In this document: in pieces, positions 17,569-26,532 of the stretch
Numbering within the stretch: position 1 is the stretch's first letter
Layout of the letters: the number at the start of each line of letters is the position of its first letter
Assembly: GCA_020722815.1 (NCBI GenBank)
Contig: DYKB01000004.1
Span: 109,369 to 173,368, forward strand
Direction of reading: 5' to 3'
DNA length: 64,000 nucleotides
Source of the DNA: Caldithrix sp.
GTDB lineage: Bacteria > Zhuqueibacterota > Zhuqueibacteria > Thermofontimicrobiales > Sulfurfontimicrobiaceae
Position numbers and translations under genes: made by a program
Notes under the pieces: generated by a model
Seen by the model: the letters and a program-made list of their open reading frames with translations, nothing else
Databases searched by the model: none
Told to the model about the DNA's origin: nothing

Positions 17569-17987
17569 AGTTTCTCCTTTACCGACATGAGTTCATTTTT
17601 CAAAATTAGCTTAAAAAAATATTCGCGAACAGAAATTTAATTAATACCTAAAATTCTAAATGAAAATTTATGAGATTATAAATCAATAAAGGACCCCCTC
17701 CTGCCTCCCCCAAATTCCAAAAAGCAGAAGTTAGGGGAGAGGAATCCGGAGTTTCTCCCCCATTTTGGCTTTTTGAAAATGGGGGAGATACAAAAGGGGT
17801 CAATTTCCCATCGAAAACGAATTCACCAGAAAAAAAAATTTCATTTTAGAATTTTAGGTAATAAAAAAATCGTTTATAACAAAAGTTACCCATACGTATG
17901 ACGCATCACGATTTACGCTTAAAATTTCAGATCTATCGCTTGTTAAATTTCGGTGAATTCCAGGTTCGGTGAAATTCAACTATCATT
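17569..17987. other. Gap between two exported-protein genes
   Basis: No gene is seen in these 419 bases. They contain the inverted-repeat element at 17692-17801 (separate entry) and AT-rich flanks. Both neighbours are on the minus strand, so the promoter of the 1034-residue protein probably lies here; no clear boxes were assigned. Confidence 0.4.
17692..17801. repeat. Palindromic intergenic element with 12-bp hairpin
   Basis: Outer ends gacccc (17692-17697) and ggggtc (17796-17801) are complementary. Inside, ctcccccatttt (17755-17766) and aaaatgggggag (17776-17787) form a perfect 12-base stem with a 9-base loop. It shares the CCAAAAA / CCATTTTGG blocks with the element at 8485-8551, so both may belong to one intergenic repeat family. 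Confidence 0.55.
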
Positions 17988-20561
17988 TTACTTCATTAAA
18001 ATCATTTTTATGCGTTTTTGATTCAATCCAGCCTGAATCTGGCAAAAGTAAATCCCGCTGGGAAGCGCTGTTGCATACCAGACGAGTTTATGCGGACCCG
18101 CTGGCTGTTGAGAATTCAACAAAACATCCACTTCGCGACCGGCAATATCAAAAATTTTAACAACTACCTGTTCTGGTGTTGGGAGATAATATGAAATTGT
18201 TGTATTCGGATTAAACGGATTAGGATAATTTTGTGAAATCTGAAATTCAGTTGAAACGACAGAATTTATATTGATTCCTGTTGTATAATTTATACCAGGT
18301 AACTCTCTGCCGGCTGTCAGGGAATTGCCCTTTTTATCTGCCAGATAGATAGGGGTCCAATCAGGCCGCGCCGGGACTTTCTCTGTTTGAACCATCGAAG
18401 CCCATTCTTCATCGGTCAATCGATTGAAATTTTCAGTGATGAGTTCATAATAGGACATAACAGGGCCGACAAACGCCATGGGACGATAGTTATCGCCTGG
18501 TGTGCTTGCCAGAAAGACACCTAAATTAAAATTTCCAACTCCAGCATGTAGAATACGCCCCACCGGATTACCAAATTCATCATGCGGTTGTGTATGGACA
18601 TCCACAATCACGGGTTCCTGCATGGCGGCTTTTTCAATGGAATAAAAAAGATCAGCATACCAACCCGTATAAGGTGGAGCACCGCTTTGTTGATTTAAAA
18701 ATAGCATCTGTTTGAAAAAAGTAAGCTCTTCGGCTGTCAATGGCAGTTTGGCAAGTTCTTTTATAGCAATGGCTTCTAACTTTGTAGCGACCTTCCCAAA
18801 ATTGGTAAAATAGTCCTTTAAATTTTTACTCGAAGCGACCGGTAATTGGCCAAAAAATTGAGCAGCATCCTGGGCGTAGCTTGCAATTTGCTGATAAAAC
18901 GCTGGATAAGGCTCAACAAAAGAATGCGGAAAAGAGCATGCACTTCCCCCCGTATAGGATTGTTTCGCATAAAGCAAATTATCATGTCGTAATTGAGCCC
19001 AGGAAGCTAATTGCGTGTTCAACTTTTCCTGCTGCCAGGCAACCGTTCGCATAAAAAGCGGATATTTTGTAAAATCTTCTTCCGGATTTAATTTGCGAAT
19101 GGATTGCAGCCATACATTATAAAGTGACGCATCCCAAAATTGTTCATCATAGGATTCAACCAAATAACGAAGAGAGGCAAGCTGTGAGCTATATTGATAA
19201 CGATCTAATTCGTCCTGCAAAAGCGGGAGGGCATTATTATTACCCAGTACAAACATTGCATCCAGTGAATTTGGCAGGGGCCGCCAGATTTTCTTGTTCT
19301 GATAAACAATCTGCGGGAAAACCACATTATAGAATATGTACGAATCCACAATAAATCGTTGTCCCATGAGTAAAAAAGTAACCGGCAAGGTATCTGGTTC
19401 GGCTGAAAATGGATCCATGATTAAGATATGTGAAAGTATTTTTTGGCCGGCATTTTGAGAAGTCAACAAGGCTATCTGTAATTTATCATAAACCGTATCA
19501 TCAAGTAAATCAGTGGCATTCAAAATCCCCAATTGGGATAAAATTTGTGAAAATTCTGCCGGCGTTAAATTGTCACTTTCGCCTACCAGATAATCTATTA
19601 TCTGATCATTTTGCGCAAGAAGGGCACGGGAATTGGCTAAATCCATCAATTCATTTAGCATAAAAGCCCCTAAAACCATCCGTTGGATCTCTTTCCGACT
19701 CCATGGCAGTTCGAAAGGATTTACAGGCGGGGGTGTCAACATAAAATTCATGCGACCCAGCCACATCATCGTTTTAAAATAGGCTCCCAGATTCCGATAT
19801 TTTCCCAATTGATGATCATAAAATTCATAACTATAGTGTCCGCGTACTGTAAATTGACTGAAATCAAGTTCCCGTGAACGATTTGAAAAGAGCGGCATTT
19901 TTACCATTTTTTCGGATTGAACTGCCTGCCAGACGGCATTCACCTCTTCCGGATTCGCATAAACTGGTGTTAGCAACGTTTCCTTCAGAAGGGATAACGC
20001 CAGCGTAATATACAGATCAACATCCGCCAAAGGCACCTGCAAATCAGGATTTGCGCCATATTTATTTAACAGTTGCGGATAAAAAATGACCAGCTTTTCA
20101 AGTGCACTCTTGAGGTTCTGCTCCATCAATACACATTCTAACGACATCAAAATTTCATCATAAGAAACATGAAGCGCATTTAAAATCAGATCCGTTGAAA
20201 TAAACACCGGCAAATCATGCCGGTAGACAGCATGCAGCGCATGACCGGGACAATTAAAACTCAATCGCTCAGAAACCATAAAATGATTTCGCAGCAGGAG
20301 TGCCAGTTCATCCGGAGTTAACTCAAGTTTCATTTGGATGGAATCAAGATAGGCAAAATCATTAATCGGGCCAGCATTTTTTAAATCCGAAAAATAGCGA
20401 TTATCCACGGCATGACGCGTTAATAAATCCCGCGCATTCAAGTCCTGATTGGCTTTCAAAAATTCAGCGTAAGCAATTGTCGAAAAGCTGGATTGTGCCT
20501 GGATATTCCAGTTTATTATGCCAAGCAGAACAAGCAGGATAGCAATTCTAATAAACTTCAT
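17988..20561 (-). CDS. Exported DUF3160-domain protein with type-IX-like sorting tail
   Basis: An 857-residue product. I put the start at the ATG at 20561, which has GGGAGG 4 bases upstream; the longer in-frame start at 20573 would overlap that ribosome site. After a signal peptide (IAILLVLLGIINWNIQAQ) the body matches DUF3160: an early VSERLSFNCPGHALHAVYRHDLPVF, TDLILNALHVSYDEILMSLE (broken up here; the T-D-x-x-L-x-A-L-H motif is diagnostic), followed by long helical repeats. The C-terminal 80 residues are an FlgD-like sorting domain with NYPNPFNPNTT and LPSGIYFCQ. DUF3160 has no established function. The protein is likely exported and may act at the surface. Confidence 0.85.
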   Translation of the reverse strand: MKFIRIAILLVLLGIINWNIQAQSSFSTIAYAEFLKANQDLNARDLLTRHAVDNRYFSDLKNAGPINDFAYLDSIQMKLELTPDELALLLRNHFMVSERLSFNCPGHALHAVYRHDLPVFISTDLILNALHVSYDEILMSLECVLMEQNLKSALEKLVIFYPQLLNKYGANPDLQVPLADVDLYITLALSLLKETLLTPVYANPEEVNAVWQAVQSEKMVKMPLFSNRSRELDFSQFTVRGHYSYEFYDHQLGKYRNLGAYFKTMMWLGRMNFMLTPPPVNPFELPWSRKEIQRMVLGAFMLNELMDLANSRALLAQNDQIIDYLVGESDNLTPAEFSQILSQLGILNATDLLDDTVYDKLQIALLTSQNAGQKILSHILIMDPFSAEPDTLPVTFLLMGQRFIVDSYIFYNVVFPQIVYQNKKIWRPLPNSLDAMFVLGNNNALPLLQDELDRYQYSSQLASLRYLVESYDEQFWDASLYNVWLQSIRKLNPEEDFTKYPLFMRTVAWQQEKLNTQLASWAQLRHDNLLYAKQSYTGGSACSFPHSFVEPYPAFYQQIASYAQDAAQFFGQLPVASSKNLKDYFTNFGKVATKLEAIAIKELAKLPLTAEELTFFKQMLFLNQQSGAPPYTGWYADLFYSIEKAAMQEPVIVDVHTQPHDEFGNPVGRILHAGVGNFNLGVFLASTPGDNYRPMAFVGPVMSYYELITENFNRLTDEEWASMVQTEKVPARPDWTPIYLADKKGNSLTAGRELPGINYTTGININSVVSTEFQISQNYPNPFNPNTTISYYLPTPEQVVVKIFDIAGREVDVLLNSQQPAGPHKLVWYATALPSGIYFCQIQAGLNQKRIKMILMK

Positions 20562-20677
20562 AAACCCTCCCAATGAATTTTAATAAATTGAAAATAACAT
20601 TGTTAATATCATCTACATTCAAATTTAATGCCAATTTTAAATTTTCCAATAAAAACAAAAACTTAAGCCATTTCGTA

Positions 20678-20713
20678 AATGCAAAAAATGCAGATTTAAT
20701 GCAAAAATTGCAG
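20678..20713. promoter_or_regulatory. Two 16-base direct repeats, 20-base period, upstream of the DUF3160 gene
   Basis: aatgcaaaaaatgcag (20678-20693) and aatgcaaaaattgcag (20698-20713) differ at one base and are 20 bases apart start to start, two turns of the helix. Each unit is itself nearly palindromic (tgcaa-aaa-ttgca). They lie about 115-150 bases upstream of the DUF3160 gene start, which suits a dimeric-regulator binding site; no regulator is identified. Confidence 0.35.
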
Positions 20714-20727
20714 TGTTACACCTTCAG

Positions 20728-20751
20728 AAATCTGATACTGATATCAGATTT
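20728..20751. terminator. Hairpin downstream of the sigma/anti-sigma operon
   Basis: aaatctgata (20728-20737) pairs with tatcagattt (20742-20751), a perfect 10-base AT-rich stem with a 4-base loop. It follows the minus-strand anti-sigma gene by about 140 bases, but no T-run follows it on that strand, so termination is uncertain. The 331-base gap 20562-20892 otherwise shows only the direct repeats. Confidence 0.35.
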
Positions 20752-20892
20752 TTGAAAAGTAATTTGTCGATATTCAAATATAATCTACAAGGTGGTCAAA
20801 AAATTGAACAATGCAGGGAAAAGACGAAGTAATAATTCACCGCGACAGTGATATTTAAGATTACAATACGCTGAATATAAAATACTGAAAAA

Positions 20893-21645
20893 CTATTTAT
20901 CAACCTTAACAATATGACAATACTCGACGCGAACACGATAAATCGCTTTTTCAAATTTTGGGAATCTAACAAAGCCGGAATTATCTGACATTTTTTCGCT
21001 TAAAACTTCGTCCTTAAGTGACAGGAGAACAACTTTATGTCCGGAGTCGTGGACATTAAACTTAATTTCGCCTCCCTCATGGGCGATGAGGATCGAATTA
21101 TCGGTTCCAAATAATGGTGGGGTTGAAATTGTTCTTGCCGGAACAGGTGATAAAGTCAGCCCAATTACTTTTCTGGTATACGTTACCACGTCCAGAATAT
21201 CCTGCAATTTATTCTTCAAACGAATCGCTTTAAGAAAAAGTGATTTTTGTCGGAATTGCTGACGTGTTTTGTTGATAATCTGGCCAAATAATTCATCAGG
21301 TATTGGATACCGTGTTAAATCGACCTCGTCAACAGCCGGTATATTGGTTAACAGATAATGGATCCGGTAACATTCTGGACAACTTTCCAGATGTTCCGCT
21401 ATCTGTTGTCGTTTTGATGCAGGGACCTTCTGGTCAATATAATCTATTAAATTATTTTGAATAAAACTACAATCATATTTCGTTTGGTTCCGTTCTTGAT
21501 TAAATTTCCTTTTTATTTCTTCCAAAAGTGTTTGACAGGAGTTGCAATCTTTCAAATGCTGTTCAATCATATCATGCTCTTCCTGAGACAATCCAACTTT
21601 GATTAAAAACAAAACCAGATCACATGATTCAACATGTTCAGCCAT
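20893..21645 (-). CDS. Putative anti-sigma factor with two zinc-finger (zf-HC2-like) domains
   Basis: 250 residues. Two N-terminal segments each end in a H-x3-C-x2-C motif: EQHLKDCNSCQ (about 26-36) and EHLESCPECYR (about 83-93), with an earlier Cys in each (CDLVLF; CSFIQN). This is the anti-sigma zinc-finger pattern, here doubled. The C-terminal ~100 residues are beta-rich (IKFNVHDSGHKVVLLSLKD, RVRVEYC). No membrane-spanning segment is visible, so it appears soluble. It follows an ECF sigma gene by 41 bases on the same strand, the classical arrangement; by inference it binds that sigma factor and releases it on redox or metal signals. Confidence 0.7.
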   Translation of the reverse strand: MAEHVESCDLVLFLIKVGLSQEEHDMIEQHLKDCNSCQTLLEEIKRKFNQERNQTKYDCSFIQNNLIDYIDQKVPASKRQQIAEHLESCPECYRIHYLLTNIPAVDEVDLTRYPIPDELFGQIINKTRQQFRQKSLFLKAIRLKNKLQDILDVVTYTRKVIGLTLSPVPARTISTPPLFGTDNSILIAHEGGEIKFNVHDSGHKVVLLSLKDEVLSEKMSDNSGFVRFPKFEKAIYRVRVEYCHIVKVDK

Positions 21646-21686
21646 AATTAATTCGATCCCGGCGGTATTTTTTTATTTGTTACTCG

Positions 21687-22292
21687 TTAAATCGGATCAA
21701 AGCCAATCCGGTAATGACGTTCTACACATAGCCAAAACCGGGTTTTGTTTTTGGTCCAGATACTATTAACATAAGTTAGTTTAAGTCCTGTGAGACTTTC
21801 AATTTGTATTAAGCTAAGACCCATTATTTTTAATAAGATAACGCTCCGAATTTTGTGATTCTTAAAACTTTGAATGCAAAAGCTGATGATACGCTGAAGT
21901 TCATGATTTTCCAGGTCTAATTTATTCTCCAGTTCAACCGGATCCATCAGGACAGCAGGTTTTGTCACCAGATTTTCTTCATTTTCAATGGCTTCATCCC
22001 AGGAAACCTGATTTTTTCGTTTTCCTTTTAGATAATCCAGAAAATGGTTTCGAACTGCACGAAAGAGATAAGTCTTGAATTTAGCCTGAAATTTGAAACC
22101 TATCAATTTCGTGATTAATTTCACAAATACATCCTGCGTTAAATCACGAGCATCTTCCGCATTGAGCTTTTTGGAAATGAATATCGTGTATACATACTGA
22201 TAATAACGACGGCACAGCTCTTCAAACGCGGCCTGTTCGCCTTGTTGGTAACGACGGATGAGCTCTTCATCAGTTACATTTCGATAGGGCAT
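21687..22292 (-). CDS. ECF-type RNA polymerase sigma factor
   Basis: 201 residues, sigma-70 family without region 1. Region 2 is clear: LIRRYQQGEQAAFEELCRRY, then ARDLTQDVFVKLI and FKTYLFRAVRNHFLDYLKG (2.4, -10 recognition). Region 4 is the C-terminal IRSVILLKIMGLSLIQIESL helix-turn-helix, diverged, with the usual YLEG-type start missing. An anti-sigma candidate gene follows after 41 bases. A perfect 10-base inverted repeat lies immediately upstream of its start. Target genes are unknown. Confidence 0.88.
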   Translation of the reverse strand: MPYRNVTDEELIRRYQQGEQAAFEELCRRYYQYVYTIFISKKLNAEDARDLTQDVFVKLITKLIGFKFQAKFKTYLFRAVRNHFLDYLKGKRKNQVSWDEAIENEENLVTKPAVLMDPVELENKLDLENHELQRIISFCIQSFKNHKIRSVILLKIMGLSLIQIESLTGLKLTYVNSIWTKNKTRFWLCVERHYRIGFDPI

Positions 22293-22303
22293 AATTTGTT
22301 CCG

Positions 22304-22341
22304 GATTTGTTAATGTTTTATTATGATAAATTTAACAAATC
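22304..22341. promoter_or_regulatory. Perfect 10-base inverted repeat in front of the ECF sigma gene
   Basis: gatttgttaa (22304-22313) and ttaacaaatc (22332-22341) are exact reverse complements with an 18-base spacer. The nearest arm is 11 bases from the start codon at 22292. The spacing suits either an operator for autoregulation or a leader hairpin that could block the ribosome site. No regulator is assigned. Confidence 0.45.
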
Positions 22342-22520
22342 TAACATAATTCGCAAGAGAAAAATGTAACTGATACCAACTTTTTTCATCTTGATTAGAC
22401 GAATGATATTCCAATATAAGCCAAAAAATAAATTTGTGGATTGTAAGCCATTCAAACAAAAAATAAACTTGCTAATTTCGATCAAGTTTATTATTATTGG
22501 ATGCTGAATTTAAGTGTCCC

Positions 22521-22689
22521 TAATTAGTGTTTGTCCGCAAACGCCTCCGGTACTGTCATGGCGAGGAGCGTTTTGTGCGACGAAGCCATCTCCGCTGTTT
22601 AACGATGGGATTGCGAGCCTAAAAAACAGGCTGCGGCAAAAAACGCCTCGCAATGACAGGTCGTGGTATTTTCGGACCGACTCTAATTA
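22521..22689. repeat. Nested palindromic intergenic element (TGTCAT type)
   Basis: Core arms ctgtcatggcgaggagcg (22553-22570, extended to 22574) and 22638-22659 (containing cgcctcgcaatgacag) are complementary over about 20 bases with one bulge. Outer arms taattagtgtttgtccg (22521-22537) and 22672-22689 (cggaccgactctaatta, roughly) extend the symmetry. This is the widespread TGTCATTGCGAGG...CCTCGCAATGACA type of repeat. It fills part of the 521-base gap 22293-22813; the remainder shows no gene. Confidence 0.65.
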
Positions 22690-22813
22690 TAAAACCGACA
22701 GGATTTATCAGATAAAACTCGATTTAACAGAAATTTGAAACAATTGCTTATAGAATTAAAAATTGCTTATATTCGAACCTAAAGTTCACTTTTTTGAGAT
22801 CAAAAAAACCAAA

Positions 22814-23770
22814 ATGACAAATTCTTATGAAACGGTTATCATCGGTGGTGGTCCGGCTGGATTAGCAGCCGCGAAACACCTGGCTTTTTATCAAAGAAAA
22901 GTACTGGTCATTGATCGAAAAACAGGGCCATTATGGTATAATTTAAATCCTATCCATAATTATCCTGGCATAACACGCCCGATTAGTGGACAATCACTGA
23001 TTAAACAATTAAAGGGTGAAGTTACGGCATTGGGGGCCGAAATTAAACATGCCAATGCCATCAAAATTGAGGGGATTTTTCCAAATTTTACAATTACCAC
23101 CCAACTGCTTTCCGATTCGCAAAAGACTGAAATAATTCAAGCAAAGACAATTCTTTTGGCGACGGGCGTCTCTATTATCCACCCGAAAGTCAATCATCAA
23201 TGGGAAAATTGGCTGGCGGTAACGCAAAAGGCAGGTACCTGTTACTATTGTATTGATTGTGAAGCCCCTTTAATGCAGGGTAAAAAAGTGGAAATTGTGA
23301 GTGTAGGAACAGTTAATCAGGCGATAAAAAATGCATTGGCTTTACGTCGTTTTGTGTCTGACGTAGAAATTTTTATATGCACGGATGGTTTTATCCTACC
23401 GAACGATGAAGATAAACGGATGCTTGAAAATTCCGGATTTACATGGCGGATTGGTATGCTCCAATCTGTTTCGATTATTGCACCAGGGATCAGACAGGTT
23501 TTGACAACCCAGGCACAAGAGAAAATTACAGCAAACACTTTTTTTGTCTCATCAATTCGCCGACCGCGCGCTGAATTGGCGCGTGAGGCTGGCATTAAAT
23601 TAACCGAACATGGCGCTATTATTGCCGACGAGCAAGGTAATACCAATATCAAAGGCATCTGGGCGGCTGGAGATGTCCGACCAGTAGCCAGGCAAATTGC
23701 TGTTGCAGCCGGAACCGGAAATTATGCAGCATTAATGATTAATAAGGCACTGAATGAACCAGGCCACTAA
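22814..23770 (+). CDS. Thioredoxin reductase-like FAD protein with degenerate NADPH motif
   Basis: 318 residues starting at the ATG at 22814 (no strong ribosome site; upstream start at 22763 gives unlikely sequence). FAD binding: IIGGGPAGLAAAKHL at the N-terminus and GIWAAGDV near the end. The redox motif aligns with the C-A-T-C of thioredoxin reductase: here YCIDCEAPLMQGKKV, with Cys at about 146 and 149 and an extra Cys at 143 (C-x2-C-x2-C). The expected NADPH loop GGGDSA is replaced by SVGTVNQAIKNALAL. It may therefore not use NADPH, as in ferredoxin-dependent or deeply branching thioredoxin reductases; this is inference. Divergent from the SpoIIE gene region, monocistronic. Confidence 0.75.
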   Translation: MTNSYETVIIGGGPAGLAAAKHLAFYQRKVLVIDRKTGPLWYNLNPIHNYPGITRPISGQSLIKQLKGEVTALGAEIKHANAIKIEGIFPNFTITTQLLSDSQKTEIIQAKTILLATGVSIIHPKVNHQWENWLAVTQKAGTCYYCIDCEAPLMQGKKVEIVSVGTVNQAIKNALALRRFVSDVEIFICTDGFILPNDEDKRMLENSGFTWRIGMLQSVSIIAPGIRQVLTTQAQEKITANTFFVSSIRRPRAELAREAGIKLTEHGAIIADEQGNTNIKGIWAAGDVRPVARQIAVAAGTGNYAALMINKALNEPGH

Positions 23771-23839
23771 AAATTTTAGTCATTTACGATGAAATTAATA
23801 AAATTAGCTGATATCTCATACAGGAAACGAAAAAATTTG

Positions 23840-26290
23840 TCAGGCAGCTTCATGAGGATTTATCTGAATAACCACCATTGTCATATCATCCAGTTGGGAT
23901 TTTTGATGCGCAAAAGCCGTGATTTCCGCCAGGATGTTTTGAATAATTTTTTTAGCCGGATAGGATACATTTTGCTGCATTAAAGTCGTCAATCTCGCTT
24001 CACCAAATTCATCTCCATGCTCATTCTGCATTTCAGAAAAGCCATCGGTATAAAATGCCAACGTGTCACCCGGAAACAGACGAATCTTCTCTTCAACCAG
24101 CGTCTTTTCGAATAATTCTCCGCGTTCGAGTCCCAATGCCATACCAGCCGGCTGTAATAGATTTAGCTGGCTCTGGTTCCGATGATACCAGATCCCTGGA
24201 TTATGTCCAGCCCTGGAATAGGTTAAACTCATCTCCTTCGTATCAACAATTCCATAAAACATGCTCACAAAATGCCCGCGATCCATGATACGATAAAGCA
24301 TTCGATTAACTTTATTCAGCACCATTTTCGGCGAAAAATTTTCTTCACAATACGATAAAAAAATGCCTTTGGTAAGTGTCATGTAAATGGCAGCCGGCAC
24401 ACCTTTGCCGGAGACATCTGCAATTCCAATTCCGAATTGATGATCATTGAGCGTAATAAATTCGAAATAATCTCCCCCGACTTCCTGAGCGGGTAAACAC
24501 AGACCACTAATATCAAAATTGGCAAACCGGGGTGCATTTTGCGGTAATAACTTTAATTGGATGTTTCGCGCAATTTCCAACTCGCGCGCGATACGTTCCC
24601 GTTCAGTAATCCGTTTAATGTAGGCTGGTAGCTCATGTTCCTTTATTTCAAAATATCGATTGGTTCGAAAACCTAAAAATGCCAGAAAAAGCGGCGTGAA
24701 TCCAATTATCGTTGCTGAAAATCCCGAAACAACCAAAAAGGCATTATTTGTATTCATTAACGGGTGTGCTAACATCAAAACGGATAAAACAAAACTGGCA
24801 ACAATGGTTGTCAAAAAATCAAATTTTATGAAAATTAAAATAAAAGACAAACCTATCACACTATTATAAAGAAAATTATAGGCATGTGGATAAAAATTGA
24901 CATCGATATACGTGGTGAAGCATAAAATAAAAATAAATGGGATGAAACCAAAAAATTTATTTCTTAAATATTTGGTTATCATAAAATTCAAACCAAAAAG
25001 ACTAACGATAATCATGGTAAATATCGTAATCAAACCAATGAAAATCGGGGAGAGCCAGGGGAAAAATCTGTCCACCGCATAAACAAAATTATAATGTTCT
25101 ATATATGCACCAAAATAATTTGTTAATACATACATCAGAACGGTGATGATACCCAATAACACCGTTCCCATCCAAAAACCATTACTCATTGAGCGGGCAA
25201 CGTTCCGATTAAGCCATTCTTTTTTCATAATTGCCTCAAAACTCAATAACCAGGTCGAATTTCGTGGAAATCTGGCGTGATAGCGAGAATCACCAACCCA
25301 ATAAGCGAAAAACACAATTAAACTTAAAATTATATTTTCGACGAACGCGGAACGACTGAATACTGAAAATTGCACTTGCGAGCGGGTTTGGGCATTAATA
25401 ATCCATCCATAAGCTTGAGAGACAAGCCCATTAAAGGTCGAACCAACAATAACCAAAAAAACAAATATCAGAAAATAGTAGCTATTCTTTTGTTCGACTT
25501 CTCCGGCATTATAAAGTTTAATAAATTCAACAATGAATAATAGGAAAAAAATGATAAAAATCGGTGCGACCAGCTCATTAAATCGCGCCTTGAAATTTAC
25601 CTGAGTCTGAAAATCACTCTTTTTTTCTGCAGGAACGACAAATCTTCGGGAAAAGCCGCCGATGTTTTCTCCCTGAAGAGTTAAGACATACTCCCAGTCC
25701 CCTTTTAACAACGTATCGTTGCGCGTCCAGGTCATTGTATAATCGATACGATTTTTTCTGGGGGTGCTACTGACTATCTGTTTAAACCGGGCCAGATCGA
25801 AATAATTATGTTCCTGAATAAATCCCAACCCCACCTGAAGCGCGGCTGACTCGGAAAGCGAAGCACCAGGACTATCATCTGGTATCTGGTAATTCCAGCC
25901 AACAATTTCTCCTCCCGGGGAAACCCGTGCTTCTAAAATCTCTTGCGGGGTATCACGGGGTAAATCCTGCGTAAAACGTAATAGCCACCCATCGTTCATC
26001 GTGATATTCCCGGCAGACAACTTATCCAATTTTTCTTTTCCCAATACCTGGTTTAAATACCAGCGCACTGCTTCATCCAGAAAATATTTATATTCGATTT
26101 TAAATCGTTCAATATCCTTATTTTTAGCTTGAAAAAACTCTTTTGCTGTTTCAATGGCATTATATCGGTTAAAGCTGATCTCACGATTATCTGAAATAAA
26201 TATGGCAGACCAGAAATGATAAAATAAAAGCAAACCGATTATGCCACAAATTATTAAACCATATTTTTTCAAATTTGAAAATGGATACAT
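23840..26290 (-). CDS. Membrane-anchored SpoIIE-type PP2C protein phosphatase
   Basis: 816 residues from the ATG at 26290 (AAGG 8 bases upstream; a TTG at 26305 is the alternative). One N-terminal transmembrane segment is followed by a large extracytoplasmic part (about 40-235), then 8 or 9 more hydrophobic segments, then a linker helix (RIARELEIARNIQLKLLP) and the phosphatase domain. All PP2C/SpoIIE motifs are present: GGDYFEFI, ADVSGKGVPAA, AGHNPGIW, FYTDGFSE and DDMTMVVI. Such enzymes dephosphorylate anti-anti-sigma (STAS) proteins in partner-switching pathways; no STAS/HATPase partner lies in this window. The periplasmic part probably senses the signal. The next gene on the minus strand starts 240 bases away. 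Confidence 0.92.
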   Translation of the reverse strand: MYPFSNLKKYGLIICGIIGLLLFYHFWSAIFISDNREISFNRYNAIETAKEFFQAKNKDIERFKIEYKYFLDEAVRWYLNQVLGKEKLDKLSAGNITMNDGWLLRFTQDLPRDTPQEILEARVSPGGEIVGWNYQIPDDSPGASLSESAALQVGLGFIQEHNYFDLARFKQIVSSTPRKNRIDYTMTWTRNDTLLKGDWEYVLTLQGENIGGFSRRFVVPAEKKSDFQTQVNFKARFNELVAPIFIIFFLLFIVEFIKLYNAGEVEQKNSYYFLIFVFLVIVGSTFNGLVSQAYGWIINAQTRSQVQFSVFSRSAFVENIILSLIVFFAYWVGDSRYHARFPRNSTWLLSFEAIMKKEWLNRNVARSMSNGFWMGTVLLGIITVLMYVLTNYFGAYIEHYNFVYAVDRFFPWLSPIFIGLITIFTMIIVSLFGLNFMITKYLRNKFFGFIPFIFILCFTTYIDVNFYPHAYNFLYNSVIGLSFILIFIKFDFLTTIVASFVLSVLMLAHPLMNTNNAFLVVSGFSATIIGFTPLFLAFLGFRTNRYFEIKEHELPAYIKRITERERIARELEIARNIQLKLLPQNAPRFANFDISGLCLPAQEVGGDYFEFITLNDHQFGIGIADVSGKGVPAAIYMTLTKGIFLSYCEENFSPKMVLNKVNRMLYRIMDRGHFVSMFYGIVDTKEMSLTYSRAGHNPGIWYHRNQSQLNLLQPAGMALGLERGELFEKTLVEEKIRLFPGDTLAFYTDGFSEMQNEHGDEFGEARLTTLMQQNVSYPAKKIIQNILAEITAFAHQKSQLDDMTMVVIQINPHEAA

Positions 26291-26532
26291 GTTCAACCTT
26301 TTCAATTTTCGATAATATTTAGTATAAAATCACAATAAATTCAATAAATATTTAAAAAAAATTAACATAAAAATTATAAATTTACTAAAACTTTTTAAAT
26401 AAATTAAACTTAAATTTTAAAATAAAAAAAATATATTTTGAAAAAATTTAGAAGTGCAGCGTCTTTATCCACTATAAAAATATTATTATCATTTCAAATT
26501 AGAATCCCGAACGAAAAATTAATCTTTCTCTA
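26291..26532. other. Very AT-rich gap between the SpoIIE and glycerophosphodiesterase genes
   Basis: I see no gene. The first ~170 bases are almost entirely A and T; the promoter of the minus-strand phosphatase is expected here. No terminator hairpin is evident for the upstream gene. Confidence 0.35.
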
